Of a stretch of 64,000 nucleotides of DNA, positions 26,346 to 36,121 are shown one piece after another. Position 1 is the first letter of the stretch. Each line of letters begins with the position of its first letter. The DNA lies in NCBI RefSeq assembly GCF_032854445.1, contig NW_027018031.1:1-64000 (forward strand). The letters run 5' to 3'. The notes under the pieces were generated by a model, which was not told the DNA's origin, made no database searches, and saw nothing but the letters and a program-made list of their open reading frames with translations. The stretch is from Liolophura sinensis (lineage: Eukaryota; Mollusca; Polyplacophora; Chitonida; Chitonidae). The position numbers were made by a program, and so were the translations under genes.

Positions 26346-27205
26346 TGTTCCAGTGCTGCTGGTAAGAGGCTAATCCGACGTATTTTGTGACTAGAAATCG
26401 AATGGTGCAAACCGCGTTGCTCTCCGACCAATACTTTTGGCTGTAGCGACAATTGAATGATCATTGATGTCATAGTCACGTGCCCAGCAACGGCTCTTAC
26501 TCCATGGAAACCAGGGAAATTTGCCATTTTTTAAACAGCTGCCGATGCCTGGGCCAATTCCGCATCTTTTAGAACCTTATTGATGTGGTTCAGTGATCAG
26601 TTGTACTTTTTACAGCAGACTGTATCTAGTACCTTGTGTTTTTTATGTACAAATGGTGTGGGTTTTCTACACGTAGATAAAGACATTGAGATTGTCTTGG
26701 ACTTAGAAGTAAGACAATTGCTGGGTGAGTTAAATGGGCTTAGCCCAAAGATTTGACGTCTTCTGGGCTACAGAAGGGCACATAACTTATAGTCAAAAGT
26801 TGAATATAGTAATGACCAGTCGCGATTTTACATAGTACAGTGTATCCGATTTCAAATTAACAAAAAGACCAGGCAAAAATGCAAAAGTGGAAAAACTGTT
26901 CCAGTGCTGATGGTAGGAGGCTTATCCGACGTATTTTGTGACGAAAAATCGAAGGGTGGAAACCGCGTTGCTCTCCGACCATTACTTTTGGCTGTAGCCA
27001 CATTTGAATGATCATTGATGTCATAGTCACGTGCCCAGCAACGGCTCTTACTCCATTGAAACCAGGGAAATTTGCAATTTTTTAACAGCTGCCGATGCCT
27101 GGCCCAATTCCACATCTATTAGAACCTTATAGAAGTGTTTCAGTGATTAGGTGTACTTTTTACAGCAGACTGTATCTAGTACATTGTGTTTTTTATGTAC
27201 GAATG
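25250..27205 (+). repeat. 15-monomer-step duplicate, copy 2, ending at the A/B junction
   Basis: The second copy of the M32-M35 set. It stops where block B sequence begins, so the A/B junction truncates it inside M50. Confidence 0.7.
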
Positions 27206-28260
27206 GTGTGGTTTTTCTACACGTAGATAAAGACATTGAGATTGTCTTGGACTTAGAAGTAAGACAATTGGTGAGTGAGTTAAATGGTCTTAGCCGAAAG
27301 ATTTGACGTCTTCTGGGCTACCGAAGGGCACATAACTTATAGTCAAAAGTTGAATATAGTAATGACCAGTCGCGATGGTACATAGTACAGTGTATCCGAT
27401 TTCAATTAACAAAAAGACCAGGCAAAAATTCAAAAGTGGAGAAACCGTTCCAGTGCTGCTGGTAAAAGAGTAATCCGACGTATTTTGTGACGAGAAATCG
27501 AATGGTGCAAACCGCGTTGCTCTCCCACCAATACTTTTGGCTGTAGCGACAATTGAATGATCATTGATGTCATAGTCACGTTCCCAACAACGGCTCCTAC
27601 TCCATGGAAACCAGGGAAATTTGCAATTTTTTAAACAGCTGCCGATTCCTGGCCCAATTCCGCATCTTTTGGCACCTTATTTATGTGGGTCAGTGTTTAA
27701 GTCTACTTTTTACAGCAGACTGTATCTAGTACCTTGTGTTTTTTATGTACGAATGGTGTGGTTTTTCTACACGTAGATAAAGACATTGAGATTGTCTTGG
27801 ACCTAGAAGTAAGACAATTGCTGGGTGAGTTAAATGGGCTTAGCCCAAAGATTTGACGTCTTCTGGGCTACCGAAGGGCACATAACTTATAGTCAAAAGT
27901 TGAATATAGTAATGACCAGTCGCGATGGTACATAGTACAGTGTATCCGATTTCAATTAACAAAAAGACCAGGCAAAAATTCAAAAGTGGAGAAACCGTTC
28001 CAGTGCTGCTGGTAAAAGGCTAATCCGACGTATTTTGTGACGAGAAATCAAATGGTGCAAACCGCGTTGCTCTCCGACCAATACTTTTGGCTGTAGCCAC
28101 AATTGAATGATCATTGATGTCATAGTCACGTTCCCAACAACGGCTCTTACTCCATGGAAACCAGGGAAATTTGCAATTTTTTAAACAGCTGCCGATGCCT
28201 GGCCCAATGCCGCATCTTTTAGAACCTTATAGATGTGGGTCAGTGATCAGTTGTACTTTT

Positions 28261-28274
28261 TACAGCAGACTGTA
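28261..28274. other. Short inverted repeat TACAG-CAGA-CTGTA, reference copy
   Basis: A five-base stem with a four-base loop lies directly after a T run. It is conserved in nearly all monomers of all three blocks. Exceptions include 49,707 and 55,206, where the right arm is CTTTA, and 56,308, where the left arm is ACAA. It is short enough to be fortuitous. Confidence 0.45.
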
Positions 28275-28340
28275 TCTAGTACCTTGTGTTTTTTATGTAC
28301 GAATGGTGTGGTTTTTCTACACGTAGATAAAGACATTGAG

Positions 28341-28368
28341 ATTGTCTTGGACTTAGAAGTAAGACAAT
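28341..28368. other. Nested 28-nt dyad (possible cruciform or RNA hairpin), reference copy
   Basis: The arms ATTGTCTT and AAGACAAT are perfect reverse complements (8 bp). Between them lie GG, then ACTT-AG-AAGT, which is itself a small inverted repeat. A transcript could fold into an 8-bp stem with a two-base bulge and a short upper stem. A competing pairing uses AAGACA at 28,330-28,335 with TGTCTT at 28,343-28,348. The full dyad is present in most block B monomers. In block A copies with TTGTCATGG and GACAAATG, and in block C copies with TTTGTCTT and GACATTTG, the outer pairs are broken and I see no compensating changes, so selection for the stem is not supported. Confidence 0.6.
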
Positions 28369-28384
28369 TGCTGGGTGAGTTAAA

Positions 28385-28397
28385 TGGGCTTAGCCCA
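28385..28397. other. 13-nt palindrome TGGGCTTAGCCCA, reference copy
   Basis: TGGGCT and AGCCCA are perfect reverse complements around a single central T. The element is present in most monomers of blocks A and B. Block C has TGGGCTTGGCCCA, which keeps five pairs. Variants that keep the outer stem occur at about 50,925 (GGGCGTTGCCC) and 56,430 (GGGCGTAGCCC). Variants that break it are GGGCTGAGGCC in a block B dimer subtype (for example 33,888, 35,537, 36,636, 41,032 and 43,780) and GGTCTTAGCCG near 27,286 and 30,585. The function is unknown; a binding site for a dimeric protein or a chance palindrome are both possible. Confidence 0.6.
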
Positions 28398-30504
28398 AAG
28401 ATTTGACGTCTTCTGGGCTACCGAAGGGCACATAACTTATAGTCAAAAGTTGAATATAGTAATGACCAGTCGCGATGGTACATAGTACAGTGTAGCCGAT
28501 TTCAATTAACAAAAAGACCAGGCAAATATTCAAAAGTGGAGAAACTGTTCCAGTGCTGCTTGTAAAAGCCTAATCCGACGTGTTTTGTGACGAGAAATCG
28601 AATGGTGCAAACCGCGTTGCTCTCCGACCAATACTTTTGGCTGTAGCGACAATGGAATGATTATTGATGTCATAGTCACGTGCCCAACAACGGCTCTTAC
28701 TCCATGGAAACCAGGGAAATTTGCAATTTTTTAAACAGCTGCCGATGCCTGGCCCAATTCCGCATCTTTTGACACCTTCTTTATGTGGGTCAGTGTTTAA
28801 GTCTACTTTTTACAGCAGACTGTATCAAGTATATTGTGTTTTTTATGTACGAATGGTGTGGTTTTTCTACACGTAGATAAAGACATTGAGATTGTCTTGG
28901 ACTTAGAAGTAAGACAATTGCTGGGTGAGTTAAATGGGCTTAGCCCAAAGATTTGACGTCTTCTGGGCTACCGAAGGGCACATAACTTATAGTCAAAACT
29001 TGAATATAGTAATGACCAGTCGCGATGGTACATAGTACAGTGTAGCCGATTTCAATTAACAAAAAGACCAGGCAAAAATTCAAAAGTGGAGAAACCGTTC
29101 CAGTGCTGCTGGTAAAAGGCTAATCCGACGTATTTTGTGACGAGAAATCAAATGGTGCAAACCGCGTTGCTCTCCGACCAATACTTTTGGCTGTAGCGAC
29201 AATTGAATGATCATTGATGTCATAGTCACGTTCCCAACAACGGCTCTTACTCCATGGAAACCAGGGAAATTTGCAATTTTTTAAACAGCTGCCGATGCCT
29301 GGCCCAATTCCGCATCTTTTGGCACCTTATTTTTGTGCGTCAGTGTTTAAGTCTACTTTATACAGCAGACTGTATCTAGTACCTTGTGTTTTTTTATGTA
29401 CGAATGGTGTGGTTTTCCTACACGTAGATAAAGACATTGAGATTGTCTTGGACTTAGAAGTAAGACAATTGCTGGGTGAGTTAAATGGGCTTAGCCCAAA
29501 GATTTGACGTCTTCTGGGCTACCGAAGGGCACATAACTTATAGTCAAAAGTTGAATATAGTAATGACCAGTCGCGATGGTACATAGTACAGTGTATCCGA
29601 TTTCAATTAACAAAAAGACCAGGCAAAAATGCAAAAGTGGAAAAACTGTTCCAGTGCTGCTGGTAAAAGCCTAATCCGACGTATTTTGTGACGAGAAATC
29701 GAATGGTTCAAACCTCGTTGCTCTCCGACCATTACTTTTGGCTGTAGCGACAATTGAATGATCATTGATGTCATAGTCACGTGCCCAACAACGGCTCTTA
29801 CTCATTGAAAACCAGGGAAATTTGCAATTTTTTAAACAGCTGCCGATGCCTGGCCCAATGCCGCATCTTTTAGAACCTTATAGATGTGGGTCAGTGTTTA
29901 AGTGTACTCTTTACAGCAGACTGTATCAAGTACCTTGTGTTTTTTATGTTCAAATGGTGTGGTTTTTCTACACGTAGATAAAGACATTGAGATTGTCTTG
30001 GACTTAAAAGTAAGACAATTGCTGAGTGAGTTAAATGGGCTTAGCCCAAAGATTTGACGTCTTCTGGGCTACCGAAGGGCACATAACTTATAGTCAAAAG
30101 TTGAATATAGTAATGACCAGTCGCGATGGTACATAGTAGAGTGTAGCCGATTTCTATTAAGAAAAAGACCAGGCAAAAATGCAAAAGTGGAAAAACCGTT
30201 CCAGTGCTGCTGGTAATAGGCTAATCCGACGTATTTTGTGACGAGAAATCGAATGGTGCAAACCGCGTTGCTCTCCGACCATTACTTTTGCTGTAGCCAC
30301 AATTGAATGATCATTGATGTCATAGTCACGTGCCCAGCAACGGCTCTTACTCCATGGAAACCAGGGAAATTTGCAATTTTTAAACAGCTGCCGATGCCTG
30401 GCCCAATTCCGCATCTTTTGGCACCTTAATTATGTCGGTCAGTGTTTAAGTGTACTTTTTACAGCAGACTGTATCAAGTATATTGTGTTTTTTATGTACA
30501 AATG

Positions 30505-32890
30505 GTGTGGTTTTTCTACACGTAGATAAAGACATTGAGATTGTCTTGGACTTAGAAGTAAGACAATTGGTGAGTGAGTTAAATGGTCTTAGCCGAAAGA
30601 TTTGACGTCTTCTGGGCTACCGAAGGGCACATAACTTATAGTCAAAAGTTGAATATAGTAATGACCAGTCGCGATGGTACATAGTACAGTGTATCCGATT
30701 TCAATTAACAAAAAGACCTGGCAAAAATTCAAAAGTGGAGAAACCGTTCCAGTGCTGCTGGTAAAAGAGTAATCCGACGTATTTTGTGACGAGAAATCGA
30801 ATGGTGCAAACCGCGTTGCTCTCCCACCAATACTTTTGGCTGTAGCGACAATTGAATGATCATTGATGTCATAGTCACGTTCCCAACAACGGCTCCTACT
30901 CCATGGAAACCAGGGAAATTTGCAATTTTTTAAACAGCTGCCGATGCCTGGCCCAATTCCGCATCTTTTGGCACCTTATTTATGTGGGTCAGTGTTTAAG
31001 TCTACTTTTTACAGCAGACTGTATCAAGTACCTTGTGTTTTTTATGTACGAATGGTGTGGTTTTTCTACACGTAGATAAAGACATTGAGATTGTCTTGGA
31101 CCTAGAAGTAAGACAATTGCTGGGTGAGTTAAATGGGCTTAGCCCAAAGATTTGACGTCTTCTGGGCTACCGAAGGGCACATAACTTATAGTCAAAAGTT
31201 GAATATAGTAATGACCAGTCGCGATGGTACATAGTACAGTGTATCCGATTTCAATTAACAAAAAGACCAGGCAAAAATTCAAAAGTGGAGAAACCGTTCC
31301 AGTGCTGGTGGTAAAAGGCTAATCCGACGTATTTTGTGACGAGAAATCAAATGGTGCAAACCGCGTTGCTCTCCGACCAATACTTTTGGCTGTAGCGACA
31401 ATTGAATGATCATTGATGTCATAGTCACGTTCCCAACAACGGCTCTTACTCCATGGAAACCAGGGAAATTTGCAATTTTTTAAACAGCTGCCGATGCCTG
31501 GCCCAATGCCGCATCTTTTAGAACCTTATAGATGTGGGTCAGTGATCAGTTGTACTTTTTACAGCAGACTGTATCTAGTACCTTGTGTTTTTTATGTACA
31601 AATGGTGTGGTTTTTCTACACGTAGATAAAGACATTGAGATTGTCTTGGACTTAGAAGTAAGACAATTGCTGGGTGAGTTAAATGGGCTTAGCCCAAAGA
31701 TTTGACGTCTTCTGGGCTACCGAAGGGCACATAACTTATAGTCAAAAGTTGAATATAGTAATGACCAGTCGCGATGGTACATAGTACAGTGTAGCCGATT
31801 TCAATTAACAAAAAGACCAGGCAAATATTCAAAAGTGGAGAAACTGTTCCAGTGCTGCTTGTAAAAGCCTAATCCGACGTATTTTGTGACGAGAAATCGA
31901 ATGGTGCAAACCGCGTTGCTCTCCGACCAATACTTTTGGCTGTAGCGACAATGGAATGATTATTGATGTCATAGTCACGTGCCCAACAACGGCTCTTACT
32001 CCATGGAAACCAGGGAAATTTGCAATTTTTTAAACAGCTGCCGATGCCTGGCCCAATTCCGCATCTTTTGACACCTTCTTTATGTGGGTCAGTGTTTAGG
32101 TCTACTTTTTACAGCAGACTGTATCAAGTATATTGTGTTTTTTATGTACGAATGGTGTGGTTTTTCTACACGTAGATAAAGACATTGAGATTGTCTTGGA
32201 CTTAGAAGTAAGACAATTGCTGGGTGAGTTAAATGGGCTTAGCCCAAAGATTTGACGTCTTCTGGGCTACCGAAGGGCACATAACTTATAGTCAAAACTT
32301 GAATATAGTAATGACCAGTCGCGATGGTACATAGTACAGTGTAGCCGATTTCAATTAACAAAAAGACCAGGCAAAAATTCAAAAGTGGAGAAACCGTTCC
32401 AGTGCTGCTGGTAAAAGGCTAATCCGACGTATTTTGTGACGAGAAATCAAATGGTGCAAACCGCGTTGCTCTCCGACCAATACTTTTGGCTGTAGCGACA
32501 ATTGAATGATCATTGATGTCATAGTCACGTTCCCAACAACGGCTCTTACTCCATGGAAACCAGGGAAATTTGCAATTTTTTAAACAGCTGCCGATGCCTG
32601 GCCCAATTCCGCATCTTTTGGCACCTTATTTTTGTGCGTCAGTGTTTAAGTCTACTTTATACAGCAGACTGTATCTAGTACCTTGTGTTTTTTTATGTAC
32701 GAATGGTGTGGTTTTTCTACACGTAGATAAAGACATTGAGATTGTCTTGGACTTAGAAGTAAGACAATTGCTGGGTGAGTTAAATGGGCTTAGCCCAAAG
32801 ATTTGACGTCTTCTGGGCTACCGAAGGGCACATAACTTATAGTCAAAAGTTGAATATAGTAATGACCAGTCGCGATGGTACATAGTACAG
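30505..32890 (+). repeat. Six-monomer-step duplicate in block B, copy 2
   Basis: This is the partner of 27,205-29,590. Two monomers of different type (M55 and M56) lie between the copies, so the copies are not directly adjacent. The repeating step is six monomers with about 4.3 monomers of shared sequence. Confidence 0.82.
31605..32543 (+). repeat. Dimer-step duplicate in block B, copy 1 (offset 1,101 bp)
   Basis: This contains the rare marks CAAATATTCAAAAG, GCTTGTAAAAGCC and AATGGAATGATTATTG. They recur 1,101 bp downstream, inside and beyond the end of the six-monomer duplicate. Confidence 0.7.
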
Positions 32891-33644
32891 TGTAGCCGAT
32901 TTCAATTAACAAAAAGACCAGGCAAATATTCAAAAGTGGAGAAACTGTTCCAGTGCTGCTTGTAAAAGCCTAATCCGACGTATTTTGTGACGAGAAATCG
33001 AATGGTGCAAACCGCGTTGCTCTCCGACCAATACTTTTGGCTGTAGCGACAATGGAATGATTATTGATGTCATAGTCACGTGCCCAACAACGGCTCTTAC
33101 TCCATGGAAACCAGGGAAATTTGCAATTTTTTAAACAGCTGCCGATGCCTGGCCCAATTCCGCATCTTTTGACACCTTCTTTATGTGGGTCAGTGTTTAA
33201 GTCTACTTTTTACAGCAGACTGTATCAAGTATATTGTGTTTTTTATGTACGAATGGTGTGGTTTTTCTACACGTAGATAAAGACATTGAGATTGTCTTGG
33301 ACTTAGAAGTAAGACAATTGCTGGGTGAGTTAAATGGGCTTAGCCCAAAGATTTGACGTCTTCTGGGCTACCGAAGGGCACATAACTTATAGTCAAAACT
33401 TGAATATAGTAATGACCAGTCGCGATGGTACATAGTACAGTGTAGCCGATTTCAATTAACAAAAAGACCAGGCAAAAATTCAAAAGTGGAGAAACCGTTC
33501 CAGTGCTGCTGGTAAAAGGCTAATCCGACGTATTTTGTGACGAGAAATCAAATGGTGCAAACCGCGTTGCTCTCCGACCAATACTTTTGGCTGTAGCGAC
33601 AATTGAATGATCATTGATGTCATAGTCACGTTCCCAACAACGGC
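32706..33644 (+). repeat. Dimer-step duplicate in block B, copy 2
   Basis: This repeats the preceding 939 bp segment. The match ends at about 33,645, where this copy switches to the CTCATTGAAAAC type also seen in M55 at 29,800. Confidence 0.7.
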
Positions 33645-36121
33645 TCTTACTCATTGAAAACAAGGGAAATTTGCAATTTTTTAAACAGCTGCCGATGCCT
33701 GGCAAAATGCCGCATCTTTTAGAACCTTATAGATGTGGGTCAGTGTTTAAGTGTACTCTTTACAGCAGACTGTATCTAGTACCTTGTGTTTTTTTATGTA
33801 CGAATGGTGTGGTTTTTCTACACGTAGATAAAGACATTGAGATTGTCATGGACTTAGAAGTAAGACAATTGCTGGGTGAGTTAAATGGGCTGAGGCCAAA
33901 GATTTGACGTCTTCTGGGCTACCGAAGGGCACATAACTTATAGTCAAAAGTTGAATATAGTAATGACCAGTCGCGATGGTACATAGTACAGTGTAGCCGA
34001 TTTCAATTAACAAAAAGACCAGGCAAAAATGCAAAAGTGGAAAAACTGTTCCAGTGCTGCTGGTAAAAGGCTAATCCGACGTATTTTGTGACGAGAAATC
34101 GAATGGTGCAAACCGCGTTGCTCTCCGACCAATACTTTTGGCTGTAGCGACAATTGAATGATCATTGATGTCATAGTCACGTGCCCAGCAACGGCTCTTA
34201 CTCCATGGAAACCAGGGAAATATGCAATTTTTTAACAGCTGCCGATGCCTGGCCCAATTCCGCATCTATTAGAACCTTATAGATGTGGGTCAGTGATCAA
34301 TTGTACATTTTACAGCAGACTGTATCTAGTACATTGTGTTTTATATGTACGAATTTTGTGGTTTTTCTACACGTAGATAAAGACATTGAGATTGTCTTGG
34401 ACTTAGAAGTAAGACAAATGCTGGGTGAGTTAAATGGGCTTAGCCCAAAGATTTGACGTCTTCTGGGCTACCGAAGGGCACATAACTTATAGTCAAAAGT
34501 TGAATATAGTAATGACCAGTCGCGATGGTACATAGTACAGTGTAGCCGATTTCAATTAACAAAAAGACCAGGCAAATATTCAAAAGTGGAGAAACTGTTC
34601 CAGTGCTGCTGGTAAGAGGCTAATCCGACGTATTTTGTGACGAGAAATCGAATGGTGCAAACCGCGTTGCTCTCCGACCAATACTTTTGGCTGTAGCGAC
34701 AATTAAATGATCATTGATGTCATAGTCACGTGCCCAACTACGGCTCTTACTCCATGGAAACCAGGGAAATTTGCAATTTTTTAAAGAGCTGCCGATGCCT
34801 GGCCCAATTCCGCATCTTTTGACACCTTATTTATGTGGGTCAGTGTTTAAGTCTACTTTTTACAGCAGACTGTATCAAGTACCTTGTGTTTTTTATGTAC
34901 GAATGGTGTGGTTTTTCTACACGTAGATAAAGACATTGAGATTGTCTTGGACTTAGAAGTAAGACAATTGCTGGGTGAGTTAAATGGGCTTAGCCCAAAG
35001 ATTTGACGTCTTCTGGGCTACCGAAGGGCACATAACTTATAGTCAAAAGTTGAATATAGTAATGACCAGTCGCGATGGTACATAGTACAGTGTAGCCGAT
35101 TTCAATTAACAAAAAGACCAGGCAAAAATTCAAAAGTGGAGAAACCGTTCCAGTGCTGCTGGTAAAAGGCTAATCCGATGTATTTTGTGACGAGAAATCA
35201 AATGGTGCAAACCGCGTTGCTCTCCGACCAATACTTTTGGCTGTAGCGACAATTGAATGATCATTGATGTCATAGTCACGTGCCCAGCAACGGCTCTTAC
35301 TCCATGGAAACCAGGGAAATTTGCAATTTTTTAAACAGCTGCCGATGCCTGGCCCAATTCCGCATCTTTTGGCACCTTATTTTTGTGCGTCAGTGTTTAA
35401 GTCTACTTTATACAGCAGACTGTATCAAGTACCTTGTGTTTTTTATGTACGAATGGTGTGGTTTTTCTACACGTAGATAAAGACATTGAGATTGTCTTGG
35501 ACTTAGAAGTAAGACAATTGCTGGGTGAGTTAAATGGGCTGAGGCCAAAGATTTGACGTCTTCTGGGCTACCGAAGGGCACATAACTTATAGTCAAAAGT
35601 TGAATATAGTAATGACCAGTCGCGATGGTACATAGTACAGTGTATCCGATTTCAATTAACAAAAAGACCAGGCAAAAATGCAAAAGTGGAAAAACTGTTC
35701 CAGTGCTGCTGGTAAAAGCCTAATCCGACGTATTTTGTGACGAGAAATCGAATGGTGCAAACCGCGTTGCTCTCCGACCAATACTTTTGGCTGTAGCCAC
35801 AATTGAATGATCATTGATGTCATAGTCACGTGCCCAGCAACGGCTCTTACTCCATGGAAACCAGGGAAATATGCAATTTTTTAACAGCTGCCGATGCCTG
35901 GCCCAATTCCGCATCTATTAGAACCTTATAGATGTGGGTCAGTGATCAATTGTACATTTTACAGCAGACTGTATCTAGTACATTGTGTTTTATATGTACG
36001 AATTTTGTGGTTTTTCTACACGTAGACAAAGACATTGAGATTGTCTTGGACTTAGAAGTAAGACAATTGCTGGGTGAGTTAAATGGGCTTAGCCCAAAGA
36101 TTTGACGTCTTCTGGGCTACA

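Larger units (their letters stand above)
1..27236 (+). repeat. Satellite block A (monomers M1-M50)
   Basis: Monomer register starts: 1, 552, 1101, 1651, 2202, 2752, 3301, 3853, 4403, 4960, 5508, 6055, 6606, 7158, 7707, 8257, 8806, 9356, 9906, 10456, 11007, 11550, 12100, 12651, 13201, 13755, 14304, 14856, 15407, 15959, 16489, 17047, 17609, 18159, 18710, 19259, 19809, 20360, 20910, 21461, 22010, 22560, 23110, 23660, 24210, 24761, 25310, 25860, 26410, 26961. Typical block A markers are GCGATTGTGCATAG or GCGATTGTACATAG, TTGTCATGGACTTAG with GACAAATGCTGGATG, and CACGTGCCCAGC. Lengths run from 530 to 562 bp, more variable than in the other blocks, largely from single-base indels before 17.5 kb. The right boundary lies inside M50, between the last A marker near 27,201 and the first B marker near 27,271. 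Confidence 0.85.
28060..28609 (+). repeat. Reference block B monomer (M52) with internal landmarks
   Basis: This 550 bp copy is given as a map of the unit. Dyads and palindromes: AATGATCATT at 28,106-28,115; TCCATGGA at 28,151-28,158; CAGCTG at 28,186-28,191; hairpin TACAG-CAGA-CTGTA at 28,261-28,274; nested dyad at 28,341-28,368; TGGGCTTAGCCCA at 28,385-28,397; GACGTC at 28,405-28,410. T runs occur at about 28,177, 28,257, 28,289 and 28,312. By hand count GC is about 41%, with 18 CpG over the counted 540 bases. No splice-like, start or stop arrangement is shared with a known gene. The length is close to three times 183 bp, a spacing compatible with three nucleosomes; whether nucleosomes phase on it cannot be seen from sequence. 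Confidence 0.85.
27205..29590 (+). repeat. Six-monomer-step duplicate in block B, copy 1
   Basis: This is nearly identical to 30,505-32,890 at an offset of 3,299-3,300 bp. Shared rare marks include GACAATTGGTGAGTGAG (27,263 and 30,562), AAAAGAGTAATCC (27,464 and 30,763), CTCCCACCAATAC (27,522 and 30,821), AATGGAATGATTATTG (28,652 and 31,951) and a TTTTTGTGCGTC variant (29,331 and 32,630). Only scattered single differences are visible. The match ends where this copy reads GTATCC with ATGCAAAAG and the other reads GTAGCC with ATTCAAAAG. Confidence 0.82.

Noticed and set aside
28170-28320. Phased A/T tracts giving intrinsic DNA curvature
   Set aside because: T runs are present, but their spacings (roughly 80, 32 and 23 bases) do not follow a helical repeat convincingly.
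28060-28609. CENP-B box
   Set aside because: I looked for TTCG followed by the A and CGGG core on both strands of the unit and saw no acceptable match.
29271-29507. Plus-strand 78-codon frames (MQFFKQLPMPG type) as small proteins
   Set aside because: The frame depends on the length of T runs and is broken in most monomers. Changes between blocks are mainly amino-acid altering.
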